Positions 8,532 through 16,806 of a stretch of DNA of 40,401 nt are shown one piece after another. Numbering within the stretch: the stretch's first letter is position 1; each line of letters opens with the position of its first letter. Location of the stretch: NCBI RefSeq assembly GCF_039962115.1, contig NZ_JAMPKJ010000053.1:1-40401 (forward strand), written 5' to 3'. The notes beneath the pieces are model-generated. The model saw only the letters and a program-made list of their open reading frames with translations, was not told where the DNA came from and ran no database searches. A program made the translations under genes and the position numbers. Source of the stretch: Funiculus sociatus GB2-C1. GTDB lineage: Bacteria > Cyanobacteriota > Cyanobacteriia > Cyanobacteriales > FACHB-T130.

Positions 8532-9320
8532 TTATACTACTGGCGAGTCAGTCCGCAGTGCTTCTTTAACCAGTTGTTGCACTTCCGAACGCACATGATC
8601 GTAAGCTTCCGTACTACACCAAGGACGTAGATATAAAACTGTCCCTGTTGCTGAGATTGAGGAAACGTGACAAGTCGGTTTTGGTTCATCCAAGATTAAG
8701 GGATGAGGTTGAACTAGGGATAAAAGTAGAGTTATCGTGGGTTCAATCGGGCGCTCACCTATATCAATTTCCAAATCCACTCGTCGCTTACCCAGTGCTG
8801 AGGTATTTTTGAGATTTCCACTAAATAATTGACCATTCGGCACCGTAATCACCACGTTATCTCGCGTTATTAGCGTAGTAGAGAAAGTCCCAATAGCATC
8901 TACCACACCAGCAACCCCTGCACCTTCAATAAAATCTCCTACCTCAAACGGGCGCGTACTAATTAGCATCACACCCGCAGCAAAGTGGGATAGGGTATTC
9001 TGCAATGCCAAACCCACTGCTAAACCAGCAGCCCCCAGCACCGCAACGACGCTGGTTGTCTGAATTCCCAACTTATTGAGAACTGCCACAATTCCGACCA
9101 CCAGCGTAAAAATCTCCGCTACCTGAACCAGAAACTTGCGTAGAGTTGGTTCTGTGCGACTGAGTGTTTTACGGGTAAGACCACCTATCCAACCTACGGC
9201 TAATCGTGTGAGCAGCAGAATCCCAGCCGCCCAGAGAAGGTTCTGTAAAATCTTAAAGTACGTTTGATTAACCAGGTAGTTCCATAACTGCGATGCAGTC
9301 TCAACAGAAAAATTATCCAT
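8532..9320 (-). CDS. Small-conductance mechanosensitive channel, MscS family
   Basis: A 262-aa membrane protein. There are two or three transmembrane segments: about 18-45, a middle helix near 70-90, and the pore helix near 95-125. The pore helix has the Gly/Ala pattern of MscS TM3 (VVAVLGAAGLAVGLALQNTLSHFAAGVMLI). The beta domain follows (RPFEVGDFIEGAGVAGVVDAI, VPNGQLFSG). Such channels release small solutes on hypo-osmotic shock. ATG at 9320 is chosen over a TTG two codons upstream. The C-terminal domain is short, as in the minimal MscS type. It is convergent with the GAF kinase, one base apart, so the two transcripts probably overlap. Confidence 0.9.
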   Translation of the reverse strand: MDNFSVETASQLWNYLVNQTYFKILQNLLWAAGILLLTRLAVGWIGGLTRKTLSRTEPTLRKFLVQVAEIFTLVVGIVAVLNKLGIQTTSVVAVLGAAGLAVGLALQNTLSHFAAGVMLISTRPFEVGDFIEGAGVAGVVDAIGTFSTTLITRDNVVITVPNGQLFSGNLKNTSALGKRRVDLEIDIGERPIEPTITLLLSLVQPHPLILDEPKPTCHVSSISATGTVLYLRPWCSTEAYDHVRSEVQQLVKEALRTDSPVV

Positions 9321-9406
9321 TCTCAATCGTTTTTATACTTCCAATCAATATATCTTTTTTTATCTACCCCACAATCAGCGCAGCGGTAATGTGCGATCGC
9401 AGTCCT

Positions 9407-9497
9407 AAATGATTTGTGAAGGTGAGATACCCGACTTCCTAGAGAAGTCGGGTATCTGAAGGGCTAGTAATCTGAAAACTCAAATAGGATTGCTATA
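9407..9497 (+). repeat. Dispersed palindromic repeat, copy B
   Basis: It matches copy A (235-322) in the opposite orientation. The hairpin at 9425-9457 (AGATACCCGACTTC...GAAGTCGGGTATCT) differs from copy A only around the loop, and the flanks AAATGATTTGTGAAGG and TGAAGGGCTAG and the terminal GATTGCTATA are shared. It has no gene of its own and is a candidate miniature mobile element. The surrounding gap (9321-9790) otherwise holds only the terminator of the SH3 gene. Confidence 0.75.
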
Positions 9498-9735
9498 AAA
9501 AGATTGGGATTTGTTATTGAAGGATACGCCAAGGAATATTTATTCAGGGTGAATGGCAATATCGCACTTTAACAAGTTTAAGGAATAAAAATTGGCAAGT
9601 AAAATAATTCTATCCCCGATAGCCTGCGATCGCTGAATACAGTTTGCCCAACCCATTTGCTTTGCCCAAACCCAAAGGGGCTTTGAGAATACCCCCTTTT
9701 TTAAGACTAGGGGGCAATAGTGGTAAAAGAATAAA

Positions 9736-9760
9736 GCGAAGCGCCTCAAAGATGCTTCGC
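9736..9760 (-). terminator. Terminator of the SH3-domain gene
   Basis: GCGAAGC (9736-9742) and GCTTCGC (9754-9760) form a stem. On the minus strand the hairpin is followed by TTTATTCTTTT. It lies about 30 bases past the stop codon at 9791. Confidence 0.6.
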
Positions 9761-9790
9761 CTAAAATGACATTTTTGAGCGCAACTTAGA

Positions 9791-10177
9791 TTAGTTGAAG
9801 CATTCAGGAGTCATGAAGTCTCCGCGAACCCAGCCACGAGCGCCACTTTTGGGAAACCCAACTCTGTACCAAGAAAACCCTTGGCGATTCTCAACGACTG
9901 CTAAATCTTGAGGGGTACCACCGGACTCTCGTAATATGTGAACGCGATCGCCCACAAGTCCATAACCTTTCTGCTGATAGTTTGTGCCAGGGCCGGAACG
10001 CAAATTAACCCGCGCCCCCGGAGTTTGACCGGTCAGCGTTGCCATGCAATAAGACATTTCACGCTGAGGAATTTTTGACTGTGCAGAAGCAGGTGCTGCT
10101 GACAGCATCAAAGTAGCCACAAGCCCCGTCAAGGTAACTACTTGAGTATTGACTAAAACATTTTTGACTATTCTCAT
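9791..10177 (-). CDS. Secreted SH3-domain (SH3b) protein
   Basis: A 128-aa protein with a signal peptide (basic MRIVK start, hydrophobic core, cleavage after ASA near residue 32). One bacterial SH3 domain follows, shown by GARVNLRSGPGTNYQQKGYGLVGDRVHIL and WYRVGFPKSGARGWVRGDFM. SH3b domains usually bind peptidoglycan or ligands at the cell surface; no catalytic domain is present. AGGAAAAT just before the ATG supports the start. The two late cysteines (about positions 43 and 126) could form a disulfide. Function beyond wall or envelope binding is unknown. Confidence 0.85.
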   Translation of the reverse strand: MRIVKNVLVNTQVVTLTGLVATLMLSAAPASAQSKIPQREMSYCMATLTGQTPGARVNLRSGPGTNYQQKGYGLVGDRVHILRESGGTPQDLAVVENRQGFSWYRVGFPKSGARGWVRGDFMTPECFN

Positions 10178-10489
10178 ATTTTCCTCAAACTAACTATTTA
10201 AGACTTTGGATAGATTGTCCAATGTGCAGCTATGTTCTACTCCAATAGAGCTTGGGCATTTTCCAGAAATTTAATCTGCGAGATGTGCGATCGCTCTAAA
10301 GTGGAGCTGTGAAATAAATTTCACAGCTCAAAGCTTCAACCCGTTTGAAAGGGTTGAAACCCATATATAGCAAGCTTTTCAGCCCGTAAACGCGAAGCGG
10401 CTTCTCGAAGAGTACGTTAGTTCAGGGCTTGAGGGCAGGGCAAAAGTTAAGTGCTATTCCTCCCAAGTGGGACTAAGAAAGCTGCAAGC
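10178..10489. other. Intergenic region with a double-hairpin repeat
   Basis: No gene is seen. The stretch carries a HIP1 site near 10288, the two hairpins of repeat copy C (10304-10358) and a GTAAACGCGAAGCGG fragment near 10386. Confidence 0.5.
10304..10360. repeat. Double-hairpin dispersed repeat, copy C
   Basis: GAGCTGTGAAAT-AA-ATTTCACAGCTC (10304-10329) is a perfect 12-bp stem. It is followed by TTCAACCC/GGGTTGAA (10335-10358). A diverged copy with the same order (GAGCCGTGAAAC, AAATTTC, CGGCT, AAAGCTCAAACCCGTTGAAAC) lies at 40244-40288. Confidence 0.7.
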
Positions 10490-10529
10490 CACAAAAACCC
10501 CTCTTTGCCAGCAAAGAGGGGTTTTTGTG
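10490..10529. terminator. Perfect 19-bp hairpin, terminator-like
   Basis: CACAAAAACCCCTCTTTGC (10490-10508) and its exact complement (10511-10529) are separated by two bases. The outer part gives GTTTTTG after a GC-rich core on either strand. It lies 34 bases past the alanine racemase stop, so it most likely ends that transcript. Confidence 0.8.
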
Positions 10530-10562
10530 AGGTTCTTCCCGTATCTAACAGGGATAGAAAAG

Positions 10563-11822
10563 TTAAGATGATGCAGCTTGATCTGAAATTTCCAGTGCTT
10601 CACCTACTGCTACGCGAGGCAAACGGTGCTTGAAGCCGCAGAGAATTTCCCAGGAAATTGTGCCTAAAGTCGCCGCCCAGTCGTCGGCGGAAATTTGAAA
10701 TTCTCCCTGTTTCCCCAGTAGAGTGACAACTTCGCCAGTTTGCAAGTCGGGAATAGCGCTGACATCCAGCATCAACTGATCCATCGTAATTGCCCCCACT
10801 TGCGGCACTAGCTGACCTCGGATCAAAACTTGCATTTTGTTGGAGAGATTGCGAGGAATACCATCGGCGTAGCCAATGCCAACAACGGCGAGGCGCATAT
10901 TCTCACTGGCGATAAATTGATAACCGTAGCTGACACCAGTACCTGATGCAATATCTTTTACTTGCGTTATACGCGCTTTTACCTGCATAACTGGCTTGAG
11001 GTTAATCGCTTTTAGATGCGGCGCTGGGTAAAGCCCGTAAGTAGCTAAACCGACTCGCACCATGTCGTAGTGTAAGGAGGGGTCAGTTAAGGCGGCGGCG
11101 GAATTTGCTAAGTGTAGTTTCGGCCCTTTAATACCAGTGGCTTCGATGAAGGCGATCGCTTCCTCAAACCGTTCGTGCTGCTGTCTCATCACCGTGGGGT
11201 CTGGACTGTCAGCGGTTGCCAAGTGGGAATATATACTGGCAATTTTCAGATGCGGCAACCGTTGCACTAGCTGGACAAACTCAGCGGCTTGCTGCCAGCT
11301 GGTGCCAAGCCGTGACATTCCGGTATCTAATTTTACATGAACTGATAAAGAACGATTTTCAATGCCTAGTGTCTCTGAAAATACCAAAGCTTGCTGTGGC
11401 GTACACAAAGTAGGTTGCAAATTCCAGTGGGCGATCGCTTGTACTTGTTCGGGAGTATTACTCGCGCCCAAAATCAGAATCGGTGCTTCAATCCCAGCTT
11501 CTCGCAGTTGAATCCCTTCTGGAATCGTAGCCACACCCAACCAACTAGCACCCGCTTCACAAACCGTTTGGGCAACAGTTATAGCACCATGACCGTAAGC
11601 ATCAGCTTTCACCACCGCCATTAGTTCCGTCTGCGGCGATAGAAAATGTCTCAATTGCCGCACATTATGAGTTAAAGCGGCTAAATCAATTTCTACCCAA
11701 GCGCGATCGCGTAGCGGCGCGGATACCCTGTCGCGTAGCGTCTGTACACGATCGCCGCGCATGGCAGCATTTAGATACCCTTCGGGGGATATCTCTCTAG
11801 GAGTCTGCTCCCAACTCAGCAT
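10563..11822 (-). CDS. alr: Alanine racemase
   Basis: A 419-aa PLP enzyme converting L-alanine to D-alanine for peptidoglycan. The PLP lysine is in AVVKADAYGHG (about residue 69) and the catalytic tyrosine of the second domain is in GTGVSYGYQF. The TIM-barrel motifs and the C-terminal beta domain (AITMDQLMLDVS) are present. GAGGAG lies nine bases before the ATG. The family core starts at RAWVEIDLAALTHNV near residue 40. Before it, about residues 18-39 (NAAMRGDRVQTLRDRVSAPLRD) are Arg-rich and encoded by HIP1-rich repeat DNA (about 11702-11765), so the extension looks like an inserted repeat. A later start within this stretch (AUG for MRGD) is possible. It is monocistronic, with a strong hairpin downstream. 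Confidence 0.95.
   Translation of the reverse strand: MLSWEQTPREISPEGYLNAAMRGDRVQTLRDRVSAPLRDRAWVEIDLAALTHNVRQLRHFLSPQTELMAVVKADAYGHGAITVAQTVCEAGASWLGVATIPEGIQLREAGIEAPILILGASNTPEQVQAIAHWNLQPTLCTPQQALVFSETLGIENRSLSVHVKLDTGMSRLGTSWQQAAEFVQLVQRLPHLKIASIYSHLATADSPDPTVMRQQHERFEEAIAFIEATGIKGPKLHLANSAAALTDPSLHYDMVRVGLATYGLYPAPHLKAINLKPVMQVKARITQVKDIASGTGVSYGYQFIASENMRLAVVGIGYADGIPRNLSNKMQVLIRGQLVPQVGAITMDQLMLDVSAIPDLQTGEVVTLLGKQGEFQISADDWAATLGTISWEILCGFKHRLPRVAVGEALEISDQAASS
11702..11765. repeat. HIP1-rich repeat in the 5' end of alr
   Basis: GCGATCGC starts the unit, GCGTAGC-type segments (GTAGCGGCG, CGCGTAGCGTCT) surround GGATACCCTG, and a near-HIP1 site (CGATCGCC) closes it. It is translated as the Arg-rich extension of alanine racemase. 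Confidence 0.55.
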
Positions 11823-11931
11823 TTAAACTTACTCCTCACACACTCACTCACTCACACCAGTTTAATCTGCGTAGGTTAGGCAGGTACGCCCGGACGCAGT
11901 TTAAGATTAATAGATTCGCCAACCGTATCAT

Positions 11932-12381
11932 TTAATACAAGGGAGGAATTAAATAACTGCGCCAAATAGGTTTAGCATCTTCAGTTGTGGATTCGGGAAT
12001 CAACAAACGCCAAGTTTTACCCTCAATTTGACTTTGCAGGTAAACATCAAAAAGGTTTTGCTTTTGAGTCACCTGACGACTGGGGAATTCGAGGTTAAGG
12101 TTGTAGGTTCCCTGAAGGTGGTAAGTGGGTAACTTGTTAACTATCGAGGATTCCTGCTTCTTAATTCGCAGCTGACTAATTTGAACACTGGGGGTTGGCT
12201 GGTTCAACTGCTGACTTAGCTGTTTTTGAGTTTGACTGACTTGAAATGCGATCGCTTTCTCTATCAGTTGGCTATTTAGTAGCGGTGCAGCAACACCACA
12301 AGCTGTCAGCAATCCTACCAAAATCACAATCAAGAATATCCGCACCATCGCCCTCTTACTTCTCCTCTGTTTCCTTGACAT
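11932..12381 (-). CDS. Small putative lipoprotein
   Basis: A 149-aa protein. A strongly basic start (MSRKQRRSKRAMVR) and a hydrophobic helix end in the lipobox LLTAC with Cys28, so it is probably a lipid-anchored envelope protein. The mature part is a soluble, Gln-rich, mixed alpha/beta domain (ISQLRIKKQESSIVNKLPTYHLQGTYNLNLEFPSRQVTQKQNLFDVYLQSQIEGKTWRLL is its clearest part, about residues 68-127) without a family I recognise. It is divergent from the O-methyltransferase gene. A second start at Met12 is possible but gives a less typical signal. Confidence 0.75.
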   Translation of the reverse strand: MSRKQRRSKRAMVRIFLIVILVGLLTACGVAAPLLNSQLIEKAIAFQVSQTQKQLSQQLNQPTPSVQISQLRIKKQESSIVNKLPTYHLQGTYNLNLEFPSRQVTQKQNLFDVYLQSQIEGKTWRLLIPESTTEDAKPIWRSYLIPPLY

Positions 12382-12485
12382 CTTGCACCCAATTTTTATA
12401 ACCCTGCTATACGCCTCGTACCCGTGAACGGGGCGGCGCTTTTAAGCGATAGTATAGGCTGTGGGTGTCTTTAAGTTATAAATCT

Positions 12486-13154
12486 ATGATGTCAACAAAA
12501 AAGGCCCTTGGCTTAGATGACCAGCTCTACAATTATCTGTTATCGGCTTCTTTGCGCGAATCAGAAATTTTGCGACAACTGCGACAAGAAACCGCCAATC
12601 ATCCCCAAGCCAGAATGCAAATTTCACCAGAACAAGGTCAATTTATGGCGCTTTTGGTGCAGTTGCTGGGTGCTACGAAAACGCTAGAAGTGGGCGTATT
12701 TACTGGTTATAGCTCTTTGTGTGTTGCCCTTGCCCTTCCCCCGACTGGTAAAATTGTCGCTTGCGATGTTAGTGAGCAGTACACTTCGGTAGCGCGGCGA
12801 TATTGGCAGGCGGCTGGGGTGGCGGATAAAATTGAGCTGCGTATTGCACCAGCACTAGAGACCCTGGATCAATTGTTAGCATCTGGACAGGCGGAAACGT
12901 TTGATTTTGCCTTCATTGATGCTGATAAGGGGAATTATGACGGATATTATGAGCGATCGCTACAATTAATCCGTCGTGGTGGTCTAATTGTCATCGATAA
13001 CGTTTTGTGGTCTGGACGAGTTGCCGATCTTCAAGTTCAGGATCAAAGCACTAAAGGCATTAGAGCTTTTAATGAAAAATTGCACGGCGATGAACGGGTT
13101 TCTCTGAGTCTCGTTCCAATTGCTGATGGTTTGACTTTAGCACTCAAGCGTTGA
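12486..13154 (+). CDS. SAM-dependent O-methyltransferase (caffeoyl-CoA type)
   Basis: A 222-aa class I methyltransferase of the Methyltransf_3 group. TLEVGVFTGYSSLCVALALP is the SAM-binding motif I, IVACDVS motif II, and FDFAFIDADKGNYDGYYE the metal-binding motif with the Asp residues of cation-dependent catechol O-methyltransferases. IVIDNVLWSGRV follows. The length matches the family. The start is uncertain: two ATG codons at 12486 and 12489 fit homologues, while a GTG at 12465 would add seven residues. The substrate is probably a catechol-like or phenolic metabolite, but the gene context gives no hint. Confidence 0.9.
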   Translation: MMSTKKALGLDDQLYNYLLSASLRESEILRQLRQETANHPQARMQISPEQGQFMALLVQLLGATKTLEVGVFTGYSSLCVALALPPTGKIVACDVSEQYTSVARRYWQAAGVADKIELRIAPALETLDQLLASGQAETFDFAFIDADKGNYDGYYERSLQLIRRGGLIVIDNVLWSGRVADLQVQDQSTKGIRAFNEKLHGDERVSLSLVPIADGLTLALKR

Positions 13155-13392
13155 TATAGCATCCGCCAAGTCTTCATGAGATTCGCCCAAAAGTTATTCA
13201 CTATCCTCTGCTGCGGTCTTTTTATTCGGCATAATAATAGCTAAACTGCCAAAACGCGCTCAACGGGCGAAGCAGAGGAGGATATTTTCCTTTTTTATTG
13301 TCGGTTTTCTCAATCTGTTGAGAACTTTATTTAGGAATGTTGTTAGATGAAAGTTTCATTACTTTAACCTCTGAAACTGGTTTAAATTATCC

Positions 13393-13671
13393 CTAATAAC
13401 TCTTTTCAATCCAGCTCAACAGTTCTATTTCATTGCCAAAAGTGGCAGAGCGACCAGTAGCAGGATTGTAGGCTTCCCACCAAGTATTACCGAAGCGATC
13501 GCTTCGCTGCCAAACTTTTATTTCTGGCTCTTGGGTTAAGGTGGTAATCAAGAGCTGCCAAATTTTATTCACTACCAAAGATAGTTTTGATTTTTTGACT
13601 GGCTGCTCGTATTGTTTAGCATAAATATCTTCCAGTTTTTGTCTGTCTAACTCACTGATGTAAGATTGCAT
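13393..13671 (-). CDS. Small conserved hypothetical protein
   Basis: A 92-aa cytoplasmic protein. The N-terminal half is helical (SELDRQKLEDIYAKQY). The C-terminal half has a compact motif, WQRSDRFGNTWWEAYNPATG followed by RSATFGNEIELLSWIEKSY, which I recall as recurring in small cyanobacterial proteins of unknown function. AAGGT lies eight bases before the ATG. A HIP1 site inside the gene encodes part of RSDRF. No function can be assigned. Confidence 0.7.
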   Translation of the reverse strand: MQSYISELDRQKLEDIYAKQYEQPVKKSKLSLVVNKIWQLLITTLTQEPEIKVWQRSDRFGNTWWEAYNPATGRSATFGNEIELLSWIEKSY

Positions 13672-14052
13672 AAAAAAGTACCTTATGGGAAATGGGAAAT
13701 CGCTAAATTTCTGATTTTGCTTTCATTAAGTTTGGTATAGCCAACTTGTTTTATCTCCCAATTTGTAACGGATAATCCTACTTCAGCCTGGGAACATATT
13801 TCTTAGAGTGAATTAATGGCGCTGTAATATCACCCATTCAAATAACCCAGTTGGGTGATGTTCTGCGACAAAATGGAACTTAAAATATCGGTCAACCAAA
13901 CCAAGGCTGTTAGATTGCAGAAACAAATTTAGCTGATAAATTAAATCTAACAATTGCTTATTTAACAAACAAAGTAATATTTGCATAGTTAGTATGAATA
14001 AAATTCATAGATGGAGGATGAAGACTTTTGGCAAAATTCATACATTACCTTC
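13672..14052. other. Intergenic region between two divergent genes
   Basis: It contains ATCACCCA (13829-13836) pairing with TGGGTGAT (13852-13859). This competes with an inner ACCC-AGTT-GGGT pairing, so two alternative hairpins are possible. It also holds the TATGAAT/ATTCATA palindrome described separately. No gene is seen if the LysR gene starts at 14053. Confidence 0.45.
13993..14009. promoter_or_regulatory. Palindrome TATGAAT-AAA-ATTCATA before the LysR gene
   Basis: A perfect 7-bp inverted repeat with a three-base spacer. A further ATTCATAC occurs at about 14037-14044. Position and shape suit autoregulation by the LysR protein, but no classical T-N11-A site is proven. Confidence 0.45.
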
Positions 14053-14976
14053 ATGACGTCTATGAATGAAATCAATAGCAGTCGGATAAAGCTTTCCCAA
14101 CTGCGTGCCTTGGTTACAGTCGCAGAGTACGGCAATTTCACCGAAGCCGCGCTGCATTTAGAACTTTCACAGTCAGCGATCAGTCATGCGATCGCTACCC
14201 TAGAGGAAGAATTAGGCGTGATTTTGCTCTATCGCGGTCGTCACGGCGCTCATCTCACACCCGTAGGGGAACGAGTCATCGATCATGCGCGAAGCGTGCT
14301 GCAACTGCTAGGAGCAATAGAAAAAGAAGCCAACTTAGAAAAAGGCTTGCATGGGGGGAGTGTGCGAATTGCTTGTTTTCGCAGCGTAGCAACCCACATA
14401 TTGCCAGCTGCGATCGCTCGGTTTCGCGATCGCTACCCAAAAATTGCCGTCAGCATCATCGAACATTCTGATTATCTGGGTGCAGAACAAGCTTTGCGCG
14501 ACGGTCATGCTGATATTGGCTTCACGGCTTTACCCGGTGGTGATGAATTTGAAGGCTGGGAAATTTTGCGGGATGAGTATATTGTTGTACTCCCTCCGAC
14601 TCCCAAACTAGAGACTGACAAAATTACGTGGGAGCAGTTGGCAACTTACCCGTTAATCTTGGCTTACGGCAATGCCTGCTACGCTTTGCTTCGGCAACAT
14701 TTGGTAAATTTAAACTTTCGTGTAAATCCTGCTTATGAAGTTAAGCAAGATTCGACAACGGTTGGTATGGTTTTACAAGGTTTAGGAGCAGCTATTCTTC
14801 CTCGTCTTGCTGCCGAACCATTACCGCCAGAAGTGCAGGTTTACAGTTTACCAGTTCCTTTAGAAAGAGTAATTAAAGTAGCGGTGCTGGCGAATTCCCT
14901 TCAAAGTCCGGCTGTTTTCGCATTTCTGGACACTCTTAGAGGTGTGGATCAATGCACTTTAAAAGCGGTAGTTTAA
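14053..14976 (+). CDS. LysR-family transcriptional regulator
   Basis: The winged helix-turn-helix is at about residues 14-73 (LSQLRALVTVAEYGNFTEAA, LSQSAISHAIATLEEELGV). The periplasmic-binding-protein-like effector domain follows (VRIACFRSVATHILPAAIARF). The total is 307 aa from the chosen start. ATG at 14053 or 14062 places the DNA-binding helix near the N-terminus as in the family. An ATG at 14011 would add 14 residues but directly abuts the palindrome. No start has a clear Shine-Dalgarno sequence. LysR regulators usually control a divergent gene; here the divergent neighbour is the small 92-aa protein gene, 380 bp away. The inducer is unknown. Confidence 0.88.
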   Translation: MTSMNEINSSRIKLSQLRALVTVAEYGNFTEAALHLELSQSAISHAIATLEEELGVILLYRGRHGAHLTPVGERVIDHARSVLQLLGAIEKEANLEKGLHGGSVRIACFRSVATHILPAAIARFRDRYPKIAVSIIEHSDYLGAEQALRDGHADIGFTALPGGDEFEGWEILRDEYIVVLPPTPKLETDKITWEQLATYPLILAYGNACYALLRQHLVNLNFRVNPAYEVKQDSTTVGMVLQGLGAAILPRLAAEPLPPEVQVYSLPVPLERVIKVAVLANSLQSPAVFAFLDTLRGVDQCTLKAVV

Positions 14977-15401
14977 AGAATGCGATCGCTAGTTTGATGT
15001 ATTTCGTTTCTGTATCATCCACGCCATCAAGCAGGTTAGAAAATGGCGTTTTAACTGTTTACAGAATGGCATTATGCGAGGATTTCCCCCAATACAAGCT
15101 GCGACGGGGATATCTGGCTCTTGTCTTGTTACTCTGTAAAAAGCGATCGCTCCCTCCAGTTGGCTTTAACAGCTAAATTATGATTAATAATTGTTTTGTC
15201 TTATACAGGTTAGCGCTCTTCCTAAAGAGCCATATTTACTGAAAAATTTATAAATATAATGAAAATTACGTTTACCCATGACTCTTATCAGCTAAGTATT
15301 AGACATAAATAAACTCTAAAATTATGGATTTGAGAAATTCTGTAATTTAGGCTGAGTTTATTTACGCTCACCTATTTAAAGGTACAGAACAAGGAGTAAA
15401 T

Positions 15402-15617
15402 ATGAATGGCGACTTTATAACTAAATATAGAGAACTAAGAATCACGTATGAAACGTTGATGATTAAACATGAAATAATGAAAACCACGTATGAGCAGGTA
15501 ATAACGACATCCAAATACTTAAGGAATATCAATAGTGAGTTGAGAATTACAAGTCACCATATAAAAGGTTGCATAGAGTTAACAAAAACTAAAAAAGACG
15601 CAGGTATAACCCTTTAG
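15402..15617 (+). CDS. Small coiled-coil-like protein of unknown function
   Basis: A 71-aa protein preceded by AAGGAG six bases before the ATG, the strongest ribosome site in this part of the window, which argues that it is translated. The sequence is charged and helical, with a weak internal repeat (ELRITYETLMIKHE and IMKTTYEQVITTSK). There is no signal, membrane segment or known motif. The TAG stop (15615-15617) lies at the loop of a strong hairpin whose other side serves the convergent EamA transporter gene. Codon use is AT-rich relative to neighbours. It could be a recently acquired or orphan gene; no function is proposed. Confidence 0.6.
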   Translation: MNGDFITKYRELRITYETLMIKHEIMKTTYEQVITTSKYLRNINSELRITSHHIKGCIELTKTKKDAGITL

Positions 15618-15634
15618 GGTTATACCTGCGTCTT
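15595..15634 (-). terminator. Intrinsic terminator of the EamA transporter gene
   Basis: AAGACGCAGGTATAACCC (15595-15612) pairs perfectly with 15617-15634 around TTTA. On the minus strand the stem is followed by six T residues, a textbook terminator 15 bases after the transporter stop. On the plus strand the left arm is the 3' end of the small coiled-coil gene. Confidence 0.9.
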
Positions 15635-15648
15635 GCTTAACAGCCTTC

Positions 15649-16593
15649 CTACTGCAAGCTGAACAGCAAACCCACGCCACCTAATGCAATTAAAACGCCT
15701 AAAATAGCTCTAGAACTGACCGTTTCACCCATCAAAATTACCAGGGGTAAAACAAACAAAGGGCTTGTGGAAGTGAGAGTTTGAGCAATGCCCACGGGTG
15801 CGAATTTCAGAGAAGTTTGTTGTAACCAGATGCCGAGGTAGGTGCTGAAAAAGGAAGTCAAAGCGATCGCTCCCAACACTCGCCAAGATTGTAAAATCTT
15901 CAACGTCGAGACACTTTCGGCAGTCTTCTGCTGCTTACCTTTGAGCAACAACCACAGCACTAATACCAGCACCCCAGCTCCCAACCGCACCAGGGTACTC
16001 CACAAAGGGCTGATACTCGACTGCGCCAGCGCTGCACGGGAGAGGACTGCGCCATTTGCCTGTGAGACTGCTGCAAGCATTCCCCAACTGATCCCGCGCA
16101 CAGTCAGATGCGTGGTGTTGGGGGTGGAATTGGGCAAGCGTTCCGTCACCACCCAAGCCACGCCTAAAATTGTCAATAAAATACCGCACCAGGAAGCGCT
16201 GCTGAGCTTTTCTTGTAAAAAAATCAGGGCAAGCAGTGCTGCTAAGGGCGGTGCTAAAGTTTCTAATATTAAGGTGCGTCTAGGCCCCAGATAGTTAATG
16301 GCGGAAAAATAAGCTGTATCTCCTACGCCAATTCCCAGTCCGCCGCTGAGTAGCAGCAATGTCAAAGCAGTTGGGTTGATTTCAGGTAGCAGCTGACCGG
16401 AATAAAGTAGGGTGAGAATCAAAAGAGCGATCGCTACTATCCCCTTGAGGAAATTTAGTTCCAGTGGGGGAATTTGCCGCCCCAAGCGACCATAAACTAC
16501 GGATGCGATCGCCCACAAAAATGCGGCACCCAGCGCCGCCAGTTCTCCTTTAAAATTTGTAATCTCAATTAAAATATTTGCTAAAAATATCAT
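15649..16593 (-). CDS. EamA/DMT-superfamily transporter (RhaT/YdcZ-like)
   Basis: A 314-aa inner-membrane protein with about ten transmembrane helices in two repeated EamA halves. The first half starts at LAALGAAFLWAIASVVYG and the second at GISWGMLAAVSQANGAV. The helix LETLAPPLAALLALIFLQEKLS and its counterpart TLTSTSPLFVLPLVILMGETVS are the conserved end of each repeat. Members export amino acids or other metabolites; the substrate cannot be told. The gene ends in a strong intrinsic terminator. It has no partner gene on its strand. Confidence 0.9.
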   Translation of the reverse strand: MIFLANILIEITNFKGELAALGAAFLWAIASVVYGRLGRQIPPLELNFLKGIVAIALLILTLLYSGQLLPEINPTALTLLLLSGGLGIGVGDTAYFSAINYLGPRRTLILETLAPPLAALLALIFLQEKLSSASWCGILLTILGVAWVVTERLPNSTPNTTHLTVRGISWGMLAAVSQANGAVLSRAALAQSSISPLWSTLVRLGAGVLVLVLWLLLKGKQQKTAESVSTLKILQSWRVLGAIALTSFFSTYLGIWLQQTSLKFAPVGIAQTLTSTSPLFVLPLVILMGETVSSRAILGVLIALGGVGLLFSLQ

Positions 16594-16628
16594 TACAATC
16601 TCTGGCTTTGGTTAAATTGGATGTATAT

Positions 16629-16640
16629 TTTACCTAAAGG
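16629..16640. promoter_or_regulatory. Palindrome TACCTAAAGGTA, near-perfect
   Basis: The outer TACCT/AGGTA arms are exact with AA in the centre. It lies 36 bases before the EamA start and about 165 bases before the small unknown gene, so it could be an operator for either. This is speculative. Confidence 0.3.
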
Positions 16641-16806
16641 TAGAGAACCTACTACCAGTATCGCATTCCTTTTGGCTGATAGTTTTCTTAATTCCACATC
16701 AATAAAATTTACTTTAGTGGGATGCCAAGGATGTAACCAATGTGACCATACTATCTTCTAAGAATTGGTATGACTCACAAAGAGAGAACAAATTCAGGTG
16801 ACGGCT

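Noticed and set aside
9540-9749. Minus-strand frame of 69 codons downstream of the SH3 gene
   Set aside because: It runs into the terminator-like hairpin at its 5' end and has unusual Trp/Tyr/Cys composition; no ribosome site.
14952-15176. Plus-strand frame of 74 codons overlapping the end of the LysR gene
   Set aside because: It overlaps the LysR gene in another frame, has no ribosome site and its sequence has no recognisable fold.
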